Assembly (NCBI GenBank): GCA_030765125.1
Contig: JAVCDD010000062.1
Span: 1 to 32,993, forward strand
DNA length: 32,993 nt
Source of the DNA: Candidatus Hatepunaea meridiana
Lineage (GTDB): Bacteria; Electryoneota; AABM5-125-24; Hatepunaeales; Hatepunaeaceae
Direction: 5' to 3'
The translations under genes and the position numbers were made by a program. The notes beneath the pieces are model-generated. The model did not search any database. It was given only the letters and a program-made list of their open reading frames with translations, and was not told where the DNA came from. Positions 1 through 8,550 of this stretch are shown piece after piece. Positions within the stretch are counted from its first letter, which is position 1. The number at the start of each line of letters is the position of its first letter.

Positions 1-23
1 ACGCATGCGCCACCGTACGAGAA

Positions 24-94
24 CGCAGAAAGCTTTTCTACTCCGGTATTATTAAGTGGACGCGCAGCAAGCTTCGCTACTCCGGTGTTATTAA
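24..94. repeat. Two 32-nt direct repeats
   Basis: Positions 24-55 and 63-94 are two copies of a 32-nt sequence with four mismatches, both ending in CTCCGGT(A/G)TTATTAA. Each copy contains a small hairpin around AAGCTT. One stem position changes from A-T in copy 1 to C-G in copy 2, which hints at a conserved structure. The stretch 1-348 has no convincing coding sequence; it holds these repeats and the inverted repeat at 132-262. Confidence 0.6.
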
Positions 95-131
95 TTTTAT
101 ACATTGCTGAGCTAAAGGCATAACCGACTTA

Positions 132-262
132 ATTAATGTGTAAAAACCCCAATCAGTGGTGTCCGGTGCCCTCACCTGACACCGTAACATCAGAATAATT
201 AGTAGATTGGTAGTCAGGTGAGGGCACCCGACACCACGCATTAAGGATTTTTACACATCAAT
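132..262. repeat. 131-bp inverted-repeat element
   Basis: The left arm (132-180) and right arm (213-262) are imperfect reverse complements of about 49 nt. Both arms carry TGTGTAAAAA near the outer end and GGTGCCCTCACCTGAC near the centre. The spacer is 181-212. A partial copy of the GTAGGACAGACATTC family (CATTCCTGTCTGTCAA) follows directly at about 263-279. The organisation resembles a MITE or another non-autonomous palindromic element, but no transposase is present. It lies about 90 bp upstream of the first gene. Confidence 0.7.
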
Positions 263-348
263 CATTCCTGTCTGTCAACCGCAGTAAGTTGACAGCCATT
301 AAACAAAAAACCCTCTGCGTTCTCCACGGTAAAAACCGAGGTAATCAA

Positions 349-2169
349 ATGAAACACTTCAGAATCCCATCAATAATCCTATTATTGATATTTTTCTCTT
401 TGAACACTGTTCAAGCCGTCAATTATGGCGAAGCTTATGAAGTCGGTACAACCTGGATGTATAACCAACACACCAGTACCATCGGTAAAATGATAGCTAG
501 GGATCGGCTTGGAGGAACTCATTTCGTTTGGACAAAAGCCGTTGACGAAAACCATGTTACGCGGCATGTTTTCTATAATTTCTACAGCGATGAGGAAGGC
601 GATATAGCTGATCAGTTCGAGAATAATGCTACAAGGGCCGATGAAGTGGATCGTTCAGGTTATGGCTCCATTGATCTGTATATTGACGGTGATTTCATCG
701 TGCCGGTCTGCTTTTATTATGCTTCCAGGCGCGCAGTAATGTCTATCGATTTTGAATGGGGATATAGAAGTTTTTCCGAGATAGGATTTAACGTTCAGGG
801 AATGGTTCTTCCGTTGGGCGTTAAAGGTACAATTGACAGAAACCTCAACGCTCACGTTACAGCAAGCACCAGTGAAATGGGTGGCGACGGCCCGGTTGCT
901 TTCGACGTGGTGTTATGGCACGCTGAACCTGGGGAGGACTTAAACGATTGGGATGTTGGTCATATAAATGACATTGAGACCTGCACAGGAATTACACAAC
1001 GGATCCAGGCATCCAGAACTTCCGATGAAGTCGCTCTTGCCTGGCATCACAACTTAGTCGGAGTTCCTGCTCCGGAAGGGTGGGCGAACACCACAGCGCA
1101 CACAATGAATAATGATCTATATCTTTATGAATCTCCCGATGGGGAAGAATGGGATATCGAAGAAGCGATTAATATTACAAGTACAATCGAAGCGGACAAA
1201 GATCGCAATGGCGTATATGCTTATGGTGATACTCTAAGACCTTACAATGACGTGGATATAATCTACGTTGGTGATATTGTACATGTTGTCTTTACAACCA
1301 GAGGTTACTGGGCGGATCCGACAGAGCAATTCAATCCACCGGTCGAGTCCTGGACAACCGAAGAGAGCTTTATATGGCATTGGGATTCTGAAAGTGACAC
1401 TTTGACATTGGTTGCTGATGGATGGTATGAAAACGGCAGCGCTCATAGCGCACTGAACAGCAATGTCGACCGTCCTTCACTTGGAGTTGACGAGGATGGC
1501 AATCTCTACTGCGTTTTCAGGCAGATCACGGATGACGATGTAAATGTAAACGCCTCGTGTTTAGGAGAAGTTATGCTTGCCATTTCAATTGACGGCGGGG
1601 AGACGTGGTCGGAAGCAATCAATTTAACCGGAACTGAAAATGAAGATAATGACGAGGAAGAGTATTGCGATGAGAACTTCCCGTCTATTGCTGAAATGGT
1701 TGATGATTGTCTGCATATCTTCTATCAATTGGCGCCGGATGCTTCTGGTTTAGGTGAAGAAACCACAGAAAATCGAATGATCTATCAGAATGTACCGATA
1801 GATGATCTACCTGATGTCGATGACCTTGAACTTCCGCGTGAAGGCTTTAAGTATCACAATTCATCTCAGCAGGCGGTTGGACAAGACTTGGCGGATGGAA
1901 TTCCCGCGGAATTCGGAATTAATTCGGTTTATCCTAATCCTTTTAACGCTGAAACCATTATCAGTTATACTTTATTAAAACCGGGTCAAGTCAAGATGTC
2001 AATCTATAGCATAACCGGACAGGAAATTAATGTTGTTAAAGATGATTTCCAGCAAGCAGGTGTTTACAAAGTAAATATCAATGCATCGGGCTTGTCAACG
2101 GGAGTTTACATCATCAGATTGGATAGTAATGATAAGATTAGTACTACAAAGTTGGTTTTGGTAAGGTAA
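349..2169 (+). CDS. Secreted BNR/sialidase-like protein with T9SS type A sorting domain
   Basis: 606 residues. The ATG at 349 is chosen because GAGG lies about 7 nt upstream and a clear signal peptide follows (MKHFRIPSIILLLIFFSLN, cleavage near VQA). The middle contains Asp-box-like text (SIDGGETWSEAINLT) typical of BNR/sialidase-type beta-propellers, and other segments suggest repeated propeller blades. I do not see catalytic sialidase residues that would justify naming an enzyme. The last ~75 residues form a T9SS C-terminal sorting domain (VYPNPFNAETIISY, then SITGQE and GVYIIRL), so the mature protein is probably exported across the outer membrane and attached to the surface or released. 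No T9SS machinery is in the window. It converges on the next gene across a strong hairpin. Confidence 0.85.
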   Translation: MKHFRIPSIILLLIFFSLNTVQAVNYGEAYEVGTTWMYNQHTSTIGKMIARDRLGGTHFVWTKAVDENHVTRHVFYNFYSDEEGDIADQFENNATRADEVDRSGYGSIDLYIDGDFIVPVCFYYASRRAVMSIDFEWGYRSFSEIGFNVQGMVLPLGVKGTIDRNLNAHVTASTSEMGGDGPVAFDVVLWHAEPGEDLNDWDVGHINDIETCTGITQRIQASRTSDEVALAWHHNLVGVPAPEGWANTTAHTMNNDLYLYESPDGEEWDIEEAINITSTIEADKDRNGVYAYGDTLRPYNDVDIIYVGDIVHVVFTTRGYWADPTEQFNPPVESWTTEESFIWHWDSESDTLTLVADGWYENGSAHSALNSNVDRPSLGVDEDGNLYCVFRQITDDDVNVNASCLGEVMLAISIDGGETWSEAINLTGTENEDNDEEEYCDENFPSIAEMVDDCLHIFYQLAPDASGLGEETTENRMIYQNVPIDDLPDVDDLELPREGFKYHNSSQQAVGQDLADGIPAEFGINSVYPNPFNAETIISYTLLKPGQVKMSIYSITGQEINVVKDDFQQAGVYKVNINASGLSTGVYIIRLDSNDKISTTKLVLVR

Positions 2170-2235
2170 AGCAATTTCGCATAGAGAGCGATTTGTTGAA
2201 GGTGCTAAAAAATTGGTTACTAATGCGTCTTTCAA

Positions 2236-2275
2236 AAACAGAAATCGGGCTTGATGACAAGCCCGATTTCTGTTT
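2236..2275. terminator. Bidirectional intrinsic terminator-like hairpin
   Basis: Perfect 18-bp stem (2236-2253 with 2258-2275) with a 4-nt ATGA loop and GC-rich core ATCGGGCTTG. It has A-rich sequence on the left and TGTTTG on the right, and lies between two convergent genes. It could terminate transcription from either side. Confidence 0.75.
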
Positions 2276-2316
2276 GTAATACACAGGCAGATATTGTGCT
2301 ATTGGTATTTTTACAG

Positions 2317-2372
2317 GTAGGGATGTCTGCGTCATCCATTCCCTTGTTGACAGACAGGAATGTCTGTCCTAC
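2317..2372. repeat. GTAGGACAGACATTC-family repeat, degenerate left arm
   Basis: Bases 2349-2372 match the right arm of the inverted repeat at 17217-17290 at 22 of 24 positions. The left side (2317 onward, GTAGGGATGTCTG) is a diverged inverse copy. It directly abuts the end of the minus-strand gene that stops at 2381. Confidence 0.6.
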
Positions 2373-2380
2373 CCGCGTGA

Positions 2381-5300
2381 TTATTTCACCAAATGTATCT
2401 TCCGTTCAAGTTTCACATGTTCAGCCTCAAGACGCACTATATACGATCCTGCTGCTAATGTTTCAGCATCAATTAATACTGAATGTGTTCCTGCGACAGC
2501 CTGCTTGGTAGCCAATTCCTTAACCAAACGTCCCGTAATGTCATATAGATTTAATTCTATCTGAATATCAACAGGTACGGTGTACTGTATCGTTGTCATT
2601 GAGTTGAATGGATCGGGGTATGCTTGCTGCAGGGCAAACCCAATGGGAATTACAGTCGGTTCGGGAAGACCGGCAGTAACAATATTGTCATCAATCCGCT
2701 GGACAAAGATATTATACAATTCTTCTTTACCGGTAGCTCTCATATCTGTCCAAGCTGCAACGATACCAGTGTGAGCATAAGGGTATAATGAAACCGCATG
2801 TGGCGTTTCCTGCCTATGGAAGGCGTCACAGATAATGCGTCCGTTTTCACCCCAGTCTCTAATGGGGGTTGCTTCTTCGTTAAGATGAGTAGCGTATATA
2901 TCTGACAAGACTCCGCCTCTGTAATCTTCCCATACAACCCACATACCATTGTTGCCATCGTGTACTAATTGAGGATTAACCTGATCGGAATTTGCGGTAC
3001 ATACACCGATGCCACTATCCTCGGGGAGCAGAGTTATTACTTGGAAACCGTCCGTTGGACGACAACTGAACTTTTGAATGTATATATCACGTCGCCTCTG
3101 GCTTCCGGCATACCTGTGATCTACCCACGCTACCCAGATATGGGTTTCATTGTCAATTGCAATTGAAGGTGAAGCTTGATGATATTCGAATCCACAAATA
3201 GCCACACCATTTTCCCGCCAGCGGAATGAGCCGTCAGGGTTGATGAATTGCCCGAAAATATCGAGTTGAGGCTGACCGCCGTCATCATCTTGACCATCAA
3301 CCCAGACAACAATATAACCATTTTGATGTCTTTTAATTACTGCATCGGATTGCTTAAGTCGTGCATCAGTAATAACAATGCTTCCTTCCTCTTCATCACC
3401 CCAGATATACTCACCATCTCCGTTTATCCGCAATGCCCAGATGTCCTGATCAATACCCCCTAGAGGATAATTGCCTTGAAATAATAATATCGCTCCTCCT
3501 TCACCATCTGAAATGAATGATTCAATGAGTTCGTCCATCTCATGTAAAGTAACCTGAGTAATATCTTCCTCCCAAAGCAGATTGCCATCACCGTTGATAT
3601 GCTGCATAAACAGGTTTACAAAACCATCCTCAGTACGTGATTCCCAGGCAACGAAAATACCATCATCACCATCATTACAAACATGCGGATGAGCTTTTTC
3701 ATACATGGCGTCTTCTTCGGAAACCAACAATCCGCTTTCACCCCATTGTTCTTCACCTTCCACATTTATACGTTGAGCATATATACAATAAACGTCATTA
3801 CTGGTACGTTGGTCTTGCCAGACAACAAACATACCATCTTCATTATCAAGTACAGCATCGGGAACTGCGCTGCCACCGCGCGTTCCGGAAAAAACCGGAG
3901 CGCCATCATTGTTCATCAACGATTCAACACGATCTCCTGCATCCCGGCAGTACTGAAAATAAGGTATTGAACCGAGACCGCCTCTGCGTCCATCGAGCCA
4001 GGCTAATGCGAAAGAACCATTCATTCGCGAAAGAAGTTTCAAACTGGAAGTATTGCCACTGATACTATCAACTAAAGCGATGCCATCTTCTTCCCATTCC
4101 GGTTCACCATGTTCATTGAGCAATTGGACATAAATTGTTTGGCTGCCATTACGTTGATCTTCCCACGAATAAACGCTGCGTCCGTTTGTTGCACTCCTGA
4201 CCAGTGGCGCTTGTTGAAGGTATGGCGCATCACAGACGATAACACCATTATCCTGCCAGACAGGATTGCCTTCATTATCAATATGCTGCGCCCAGATGTC
4301 AAGTTCCGGGTAAGGATTTGCGCGCTCATCTTCCCAGACGTAGAAAGCTCCTCCGGATCCATCAGGATAAAGACGACCTTGTTGCTGGTTGCGGTTAGTA
4401 ACTGCAACCGGAACACCGCTTTCAGGATCCCATTCCTTTAACATCCGATCTACGCCACTAATGCGCATCGTGTAAATATCATAAGTATCTCTCTCATCTC
4501 GCTTATCTTCCCACATAACAATTGCTGCTCCATTGCCTGCTACAACAATACGGTTTCCAACTTGTTCTTCCGGAAGAATACCAAGAGGAGTGCCAGATTC
4601 ACCCCAGTGTAATTGACCTGCGCCGTTAACACGTTGGACATAGATATCTTTGCTTAACGGTTGTTGATCAAAGTTACGGTGATCAATCCAGCAGAAAAAA
4701 GCGCCATGGTCACCATCGGGGCAAAGTTTCGGTAACTCCTGGTATCTATTATTATTGCATATCATAATTCCTTCACCTTCACCCCATAGCAGTTCACCTG
4801 AAGGTGTAATTCGTTGCGCCCAGATGTTATAATCATCATCAAGCCTGCCGTCCTGCCAGCCAATGATCATTCCTCCTTCACCATCTAAATCGGCGGTAAT
4901 CTGAACCTGTGCGCCCGCTTCAGCAACTATTGCCCGACCATTACGAGGCCAGTTTCCGAGATCAAGACTTCCATCGCTGTTTATGTGCATTGCGAAGATG
5001 TCTCCGGTATCACCGCGACGTTTGTCTTTCCAGGCAATAATACAGCCACCGTTGGTATCATCAACGACTCGAATATCTTCCTGAAAAGAGTTGTCAAGCG
5101 TACAGACGGGAACGCCTTTGTCATCGTTTTGCGACCAGAGCCACTCACCATCGGAATTGATTTTTGTGCAGTAAATATTGCCTAAGGTATCTGCATCGAA
5201 GTCTTCCCATGCGATGAACCAGTCACCGTTGGGAGATGGCCAGATGGCAGGATCCTCCTGGCGACCATCGGTGTCTGCAACCAAAAGCCCGTATCCGTCA

Positions 5301-5575
5301 AACTTGAGATTGCCTTCAATATCAACCATCTGTAGATAGACTCCACGATCAGTGGAGCGTGTATCTGACCAGACAAATACTACTTCACCCGTATTTTGAC
5401 CTATATCGCGGGATTCACCACCGCGAAACCATTCAGTGTGCCATCCCTGTCTGATAGGAGTCCCATTTTCAGGAGTCCATTTGATCCAATCTTCACGGTC
5501 CTGTGCCGTGGTGGGAAGCGCTACTATCATCAGCATAAGCAGCGCAAGGAGTAAGTTTAGGTGCTTCCGGTTCAT
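2381..5575 (-). CDS. Large secreted repeat protein with T9SS type A sorting domain
   Basis: 1064 residues. The start at 5575 is preferred over a longer reading frame because GGAGG lies about 7 nt upstream and a signal peptide follows at once (MNRKHLNLLLALLMLMIVAL, cleavage after about TTAQ). The body is roughly 14-15 repeats of about 60-70 residues with the pattern 'D-I-(Y/W/F)-x-Q-x-I-x-x-x-G-x-x-x-W-(G/E)-x-x-G', interspersed with 'GG-x-(F/I)-(V/I)-x-W-x-D-x-R'. This suggests one or two beta-propellers or a long solenoid. The C-terminal ~85 residues are a T9SS sorting domain (AYPDPFNSMTTIQYTV, YDITGRLV, GSYIVRL). It sits 13 nt downstream of a DUF1844 gene and probably shares its transcript. 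No enzymatic motif is visible; surface adhesion or binding is a guess. Confidence 0.88.
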   Translation of the reverse strand: MNRKHLNLLLALLMLMIVALPTTAQDREDWIKWTPENGTPIRQGWHTEWFRGGESRDIGQNTGEVVFVWSDTRSTDRGVYLQMVDIEGNLKFDGYGLLVADTDGRQEDPAIWPSPNGDWFIAWEDFDADTLGNIYCTKINSDGEWLWSQNDDKGVPVCTLDNSFQEDIRVVDDTNGGCIIAWKDKRRGDTGDIFAMHINSDGSLDLGNWPRNGRAIVAEAGAQVQITADLDGEGGMIIGWQDGRLDDDYNIWAQRITPSGELLWGEGEGIMICNNNRYQELPKLCPDGDHGAFFCWIDHRNFDQQPLSKDIYVQRVNGAGQLHWGESGTPLGILPEEQVGNRIVVAGNGAAIVMWEDKRDERDTYDIYTMRISGVDRMLKEWDPESGVPVAVTNRNQQQGRLYPDGSGGAFYVWEDERANPYPELDIWAQHIDNEGNPVWQDNGVIVCDAPYLQQAPLVRSATNGRSVYSWEDQRNGSQTIYVQLLNEHGEPEWEEDGIALVDSISGNTSSLKLLSRMNGSFALAWLDGRRGGLGSIPYFQYCRDAGDRVESLMNNDGAPVFSGTRGGSAVPDAVLDNEDGMFVVWQDQRTSNDVYCIYAQRINVEGEEQWGESGLLVSEEDAMYEKAHPHVCNDGDDGIFVAWESRTEDGFVNLFMQHINGDGNLLWEEDITQVTLHEMDELIESFISDGEGGAILLFQGNYPLGGIDQDIWALRINGDGEYIWGDEEEGSIVITDARLKQSDAVIKRHQNGYIVVWVDGQDDDGGQPQLDIFGQFINPDGSFRWRENGVAICGFEYHQASPSIAIDNETHIWVAWVDHRYAGSQRRRDIYIQKFSCRPTDGFQVITLLPEDSGIGVCTANSDQVNPQLVHDGNNGMWVVWEDYRGGVLSDIYATHLNEEATPIRDWGENGRIICDAFHRQETPHAVSLYPYAHTGIVAAWTDMRATGKEELYNIFVQRIDDNIVTAGLPEPTVIPIGFALQQAYPDPFNSMTTIQYTVPVDIQIELNLYDITGRLVKELATKQAVAGTHSVLIDAETLAAGSYIVRLEAEHVKLERKIHLVK

Positions 5576-5588
5576 AAGATGCCTCCAA

Positions 5589-5948
5589 TTATTCCAGATC
5601 AGGGACTGCTTTGGAGCTGCCAGCCTGTTCTGATTGTGATTCTGTGGTTGTTTCTTCGGTCTTCTCCTGTTGAGTTTCCGTACGACCGACTTCATCCACA
5701 TAGTTTAGTTTCAATTCTGATAATAAATGTTCAAAAAAGATTGCCTCATCTTCTGTAAGATTGCCTTGGCATTTCTCCTGCAACATATCAAGTGTGTCTA
5801 TCGAGAACGATGCTTGATCGAGATCGCGAACGATATTTCCACTGATGGGATCAATAAGTTTGCCCATCTGTTGCATTGCTGCGCCATGAAATGTAAGAAT
5901 CAACCTCTTGAAGAGAAACGATTTCTTAATATCAACATCGTTGTCCAT
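5589..5948 (-). CDS. DUF1844 family protein
   Basis: 119 residues, preceded by AGGAG about 8 nt before ATG. Residues ~15-85 match the DUF1844 pattern: hydrophobic helix with 'A-M-Q-Q-M-G', then 'P-(I/V)-(S/T)-G', 'DLDQASFSIDTLDMLQEK' and 'GNLTEDE'. Helices follow and then a low-complexity acidic and Gln/Ser-rich tail (~92-119). DUF1844 proteins are small helical proteins, common in Deltaproteobacteria, Acidobacteria and FCB phyla, with no established function. The gene ends 13 nt before the start of the T9SS-sorted repeat protein. A degenerate start region of another gene was considered, but the family match is clear. Confidence 0.85.
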   Translation of the reverse strand: MDNDVDIKKSFLFKRLILTFHGAAMQQMGKLIDPISGNIVRDLDQASFSIDTLDMLQEKCQGNLTEDEAIFFEHLLSELKLNYVDEVGRTETQQEKTEETTTESQSEQAGSSKAVPDLE

Positions 5949-6099
5949 TAACGGTTCTCCTGATTATTATTAGTGTTCCTGATTAGTTGTTAAATATGGC
6001 ACGATTTTTCAAGGAAATGACAATCACGAACACTCTTAGCAACTATGAAGTACATTAACGATTATTATCGAAAGTTCTAAGTTGAAATGCACTCAATAT

Positions 6100-6657
6100 T
6101 TATATGGACTGCTTCTGATCTTCAAGGCTTCGAATCTGGTCTCTAATTTTGGCAGCTTCTTCGTATGCTTCAATTTCAACCGCTTCTTCCAACTGCTTAT
6201 TAAGCACTCGTATACGTTCACCTTTGTTATTAGAACTAAAGTCAATTTTTCCAGGTGTTCCACCAGCTTCATTTAAAACCTTGGAATTAACAAATATTGG
6301 GGATTTGGTTTTAATTGCCAGAGCAATTGCATCGGAAGGACGAGCATCAATTTTACATTTCCTGTTCTCAGCCATGAATACTATATCTGCATAAAATGTA
6401 CTATCGCGTAATTCATTAATGGAAATGTACTCAATCTTAATATTAGCTTGTTGCAGGATGTTGCTGAACATATCATAGGTTAAAGGTCTAACATACTTAA
6501 TTTCCTGCGATACCAGGGAAATATTATGCGCTTCTGGTGCACCTATATAAATAGGTAATAACCTTTCCCCTGTTTTTTCCTTTAAGATAACCACATATCC
6601 TCCCTGCAAAGGGGGAAATATCGAAATGCTGGAAACCTCAACTAATACGTTAACCAC
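6100..6657 (-). CDS. Bifunctional nuclease (BFN/DUF151) domain protein with UVR motif
   Basis: 185 residues from a GTG start with AGGAG 6 nt upstream. Residues ~1-135 are a BFN/DUF151 domain: 'LPIYIGAPEAHNI', the region around 'PLTYDMF', and the conserved 'KIDARPSDAIALAIKTKSPIF'. Members were described as in vivo nucleases acting on DNA and RNA in plants, and the fold is widespread in bacteria. Residues ~145-180 form a UvrB/UvrC (UVR) interaction motif ('LNKQLEEAVEIEAYEEAAK' then 'IRDQIRSLE'), a common companion. It lies downstream of lexA on the same strand but 367 bp away with a repeat element between, so co-transcription is uncertain. Confidence 0.88.
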   Translation of the reverse strand: MVNVLVEVSSISIFPPLQGGYVVILKEKTGERLLPIYIGAPEAHNISLVSQEIKYVRPLTYDMFSNILQQANIKIEYISINELRDSTFYADIVFMAENRKCKIDARPSDAIALAIKTKSPIFVNSKVLNEAGGTPGKIDFSSNNKGERIRVLNKQLEEAVEIEAYEEAAKIRDQIRSLEDQKQSI

Positions 6658-6882
6658 CCTGAACTCCTGTTTTAAAAGGGCTTTAATGTGTTATTGTGTA
6701 CTATTTTTTTTAATGCCACTGCGAGCAGAAGAGAAGTAATCTATATGTAACTAATAATATAAGGTATTTAGCAGGATCAATCAAGTGAAAAACAATTAAA
6801 AGGTAGATTCTACATCAAGGGATGTCTCAAGGGTGCCTAATCCGGATAAATTGTAAATAATAAGATAAGGATATACACTAAG

Positions 6883-7009
6883 ATTCTGTGTTAACTCCCG
6901 CTGGCACACGACCTCGTGTGATAGCATCTACCCATTTTGTTATTATCTGCTGTTAGACGAGGGTGTCTGCCAGCGGGTTTGAAGAAATCCGTTAAGGTTA
7001 ACACAGAAT
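6883..7009. repeat. 127-bp inverted-repeat element between lexA and the BFN gene
   Basis: Perfect 13-nt terminal inverted repeats, ATTCTGTGTTAAC at 6883-6895 and its complement at 6997-7009. There is a second perfect 9-nt pair inside (CCCGCTGGC 6897-6905, GCCAGCGGG 6969-6977), followed by related CACACGACCTCGTGTG-type sequence. Size and arrangement parallel the 131-bp element at 132-262, but the sequence differs. The rest of the 6658-7024 gap is AT-rich, with no gene seen. Confidence 0.7.
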
Positions 7010-7024
7010 GAGTAGTGCAATAAA

Positions 7025-7663
7025 TTAATATTTGCGATAGAGTCCGACAACTTTGCCGGCAATGCGAAATCCTGGAGTATTCTTTTCTACGATTATTGGT
7101 CCAAAATGTGCATTAGCTGGTTCCAGGCGAATACGTTCTCGCTCGGGATAGAAGTATTTAACAGTAGCTTCGTCACCAATAACTGCTACGACGATTGAAC
7201 CTGTTTCAACGGACTGGTTAGGTCGAGCAACAACGATATCACCATCGCGGATGCCGGCTTCAATCATTGATTGTCCTTTGACCTTTAATGCGAAACCATC
7301 ATTGGCTCTAAGCAGGTCTTTGTCAATTAAAATGTTGCCTTCAAGGTTTTCTTCAGCAAGCAGTGGTTGACCGGCAGCAACTCGACCAACTATGGGAACA
7401 CTGACAATACCACCCAGGTTGACATTATGTGGTGTTTTAAGCAGTTCAATACCACGAGATAAATAAGCTTTGCGTCGAACATATCCTTTGCGTTCTAATG
7501 CTGTGAGTAAACTACGTACAGCGTTTGTCGAGCCAATACTCAGATGCGTACCAATTTCGCGTAAGGTGGGAGGTCGTCCACGAATGTGCATCTCTTCAGC
7601 AATAAAATCAAAAACTTGTTGCTGTCTTTTGGTTGGTGGTTTGATAATACGTCTGTTTACCAT
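7025..7663 (-). CDS. lexA: LexA repressor, SOS regulator
   Basis: 212 residues; ATG preceded by GGAGGG 3-9 nt upstream. The N-terminal ~70 residues form the LexA winged helix ('TKRQQQVFDFI', 'GRPPTLREIGTHLSI', 'NAVRSLLTALERKGYVRR'). The autoproteolytic S24 domain follows, with the Ala97-Gly98 cleavage site in 'VAAGQP', the nucleophile Ser132 in 'GQSM' and the general base Lys169 in 'EATVKYF'. All catalytic positions are intact, so RecA-stimulated self-cleavage is expected. The gene faces away from kdsC; the shared upstream region may hold its own operator. Length is typical. Confidence 0.97.
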   Translation of the reverse strand: MVNRRIIKPPTKRQQQVFDFIAEEMHIRGRPPTLREIGTHLSIGSTNAVRSLLTALERKGYVRRKAYLSRGIELLKTPHNVNLGGIVSVPIVGRVAAGQPLLAEENLEGNILIDKDLLRANDGFALKVKGQSMIEAGIRDGDIVVARPNQSVETGSIVVAVIGDEATVKYFYPERERIRLEPANAHFGPIIVEKNTPGFRIAGKVVGLYRKY

Positions 7664-7727
7664 TTTCCCTCCGTAATAATTAAGGGTATTAACGACGAAG
7701 CGGTTTTTAAATTGCTGTCGGGATTGT

Positions 7728-7748
7728 CCTCAAGCCAGACAGTTGAGG
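7728..7748. promoter_or_regulatory. Possible LexA operator upstream of lexA
   Basis: CCTCAA-N9-TTGAGG is a perfect interrupted palindrome about 65 bp upstream of the lexA start, overlapped by a wider CTGTC...GACAG pair (7715-7742). LexA usually represses its own gene, and its operator differs between phyla. The match is only structural. The gap 7664-8001 otherwise holds the divergent promoters; no gene is seen in it. Confidence 0.25.
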
Positions 7749-7932
7749 TTGAGACAACAACGGCAACAACAATGCAACTTTGTTAACACTCTCTTAATTC
7801 TTTATACTCAAAAACCCAAAGTTTAAAACTAATATAGTGCTCTTATGTGCCGTGTGCAAGTGGTATCTGTGTTTTAATTGCGTAATAGAGTATGTTTCAC
7901 TTAATTATGATGTATAAAATCTAATAGTTTAG

Positions 7933-7961
7933 TTGACATCGGTCAAATAAGATTGTAAATT
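7933..7961 (+). promoter_or_regulatory. Candidate sigma70-type promoter of the kdsC-lpt-rpoN operon
   Basis: A consensus -35 TTGACA (7933-7938) is followed after 17 nt by TAAATT (7956-7961), a 4/6 match to the -10 box, about 40 bp upstream of the kdsC start at 8002. The -35 is perfect but the -10 is weak. Confidence 0.45.
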
Positions 7962-8001
7962 TGTGTGCAAACTTCAAGCCAAAAAAGAGGTCAAATATAA
8001 T

Positions 8002-8541
8002 ATGTCATCTGCTGATTTGAGAGAACGTGCTGCAATGATTGAAATGATCATTCTTGACGTAGACGGTGTTATGACCGATGGACGGTCTTATTTAAATTCA
8101 GATGGTGTAGAAGCCAAAGGTTTTGATCTACGTGATGGATTTGGCATTGTAATGGCGCAACGCGCAGGAATTACTATTGGAATTATAACGGGAGTTAAAT
8201 CATCTTTAATTGAGATTCGAGCCAAGCAGCTTGGCATTGAGGAACTTCATCAGGGTTTTACCGATAAAGATATAGTTTACAAAGAAATTATTAAGAGACT
8301 TGGATTCAATAGTAATCAAGTTGCATATATAGGTGATGATCTATATGATATTCCAGTAATAAACTTGGTGGGTGTATCCGGAACGCCTCGGGATGCAATG
8401 CCGGAAGTGATAAATGCAGTGGATTGGGTTTCGACTCGCAATGGAGGTCGAGGCGCCGTTCGTGAGTTCATCGAGATGATTATGAAAGCTAAGGGAATAT
8501 GGAAAATTGAAGCACGGAAATATACTAAAGAAAAGGATTAA
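8002..8541 (+). CDS. kdsC: 3-deoxy-D-manno-octulosonate 8-phosphate phosphatase, KdsC-like HAD hydrolase
   Basis: 179 residues from the ATG at 8002, with GAGGT about 10 nt upstream; an in-frame GTG at 7963 gives an extra 13 residues of unlikely sequence. The HAD motifs are present: motif I 'DVDGVMTDG' (Asp19, Asp21), motif II 'IITG', conserved 'GFTDKD' Lys, and motif IV 'YIGDDLYD'. There is no cap domain, and the length fits tetrameric KdsC. It dephosphorylates KDO-8-P in the cytoplasm during LPS inner-core synthesis. First gene of kdsC-lptC-lptA-lptB-rpoN; lptC begins 9 nt after its stop. Confidence 0.93.
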   Translation: MSSADLRERAAMIEMIILDVDGVMTDGRSYLNSDGVEAKGFDLRDGFGIVMAQRAGITIGIITGVKSSLIEIRAKQLGIEELHQGFTDKDIVYKEIIKRLGFNSNQVAYIGDDLYDIPVINLVGVSGTPRDAMPEVINAVDWVSTRNGGRGAVREFIEMIMKAKGIWKIEARKYTKEKD

Positions 8542-8550
8542 GGATGAAGG

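Noticed and set aside
289..348. TTG-initiated extension of the first gene
   Set aside because: It would place 20 non-signal residues before a clear signal peptide, and the ATG at 349 has its own GAGG.
3637..4062. 141-residue open frame on the plus strand
   Set aside because: Antisense to the large T9SS-sorted gene, with His-rich and low-quality translation and no ribosome site; a shadow of the repeats.
5727..5951. 74-residue plus-strand frame
   Set aside because: Antisense to the DUF1844 gene; no ribosome site or family resemblance.
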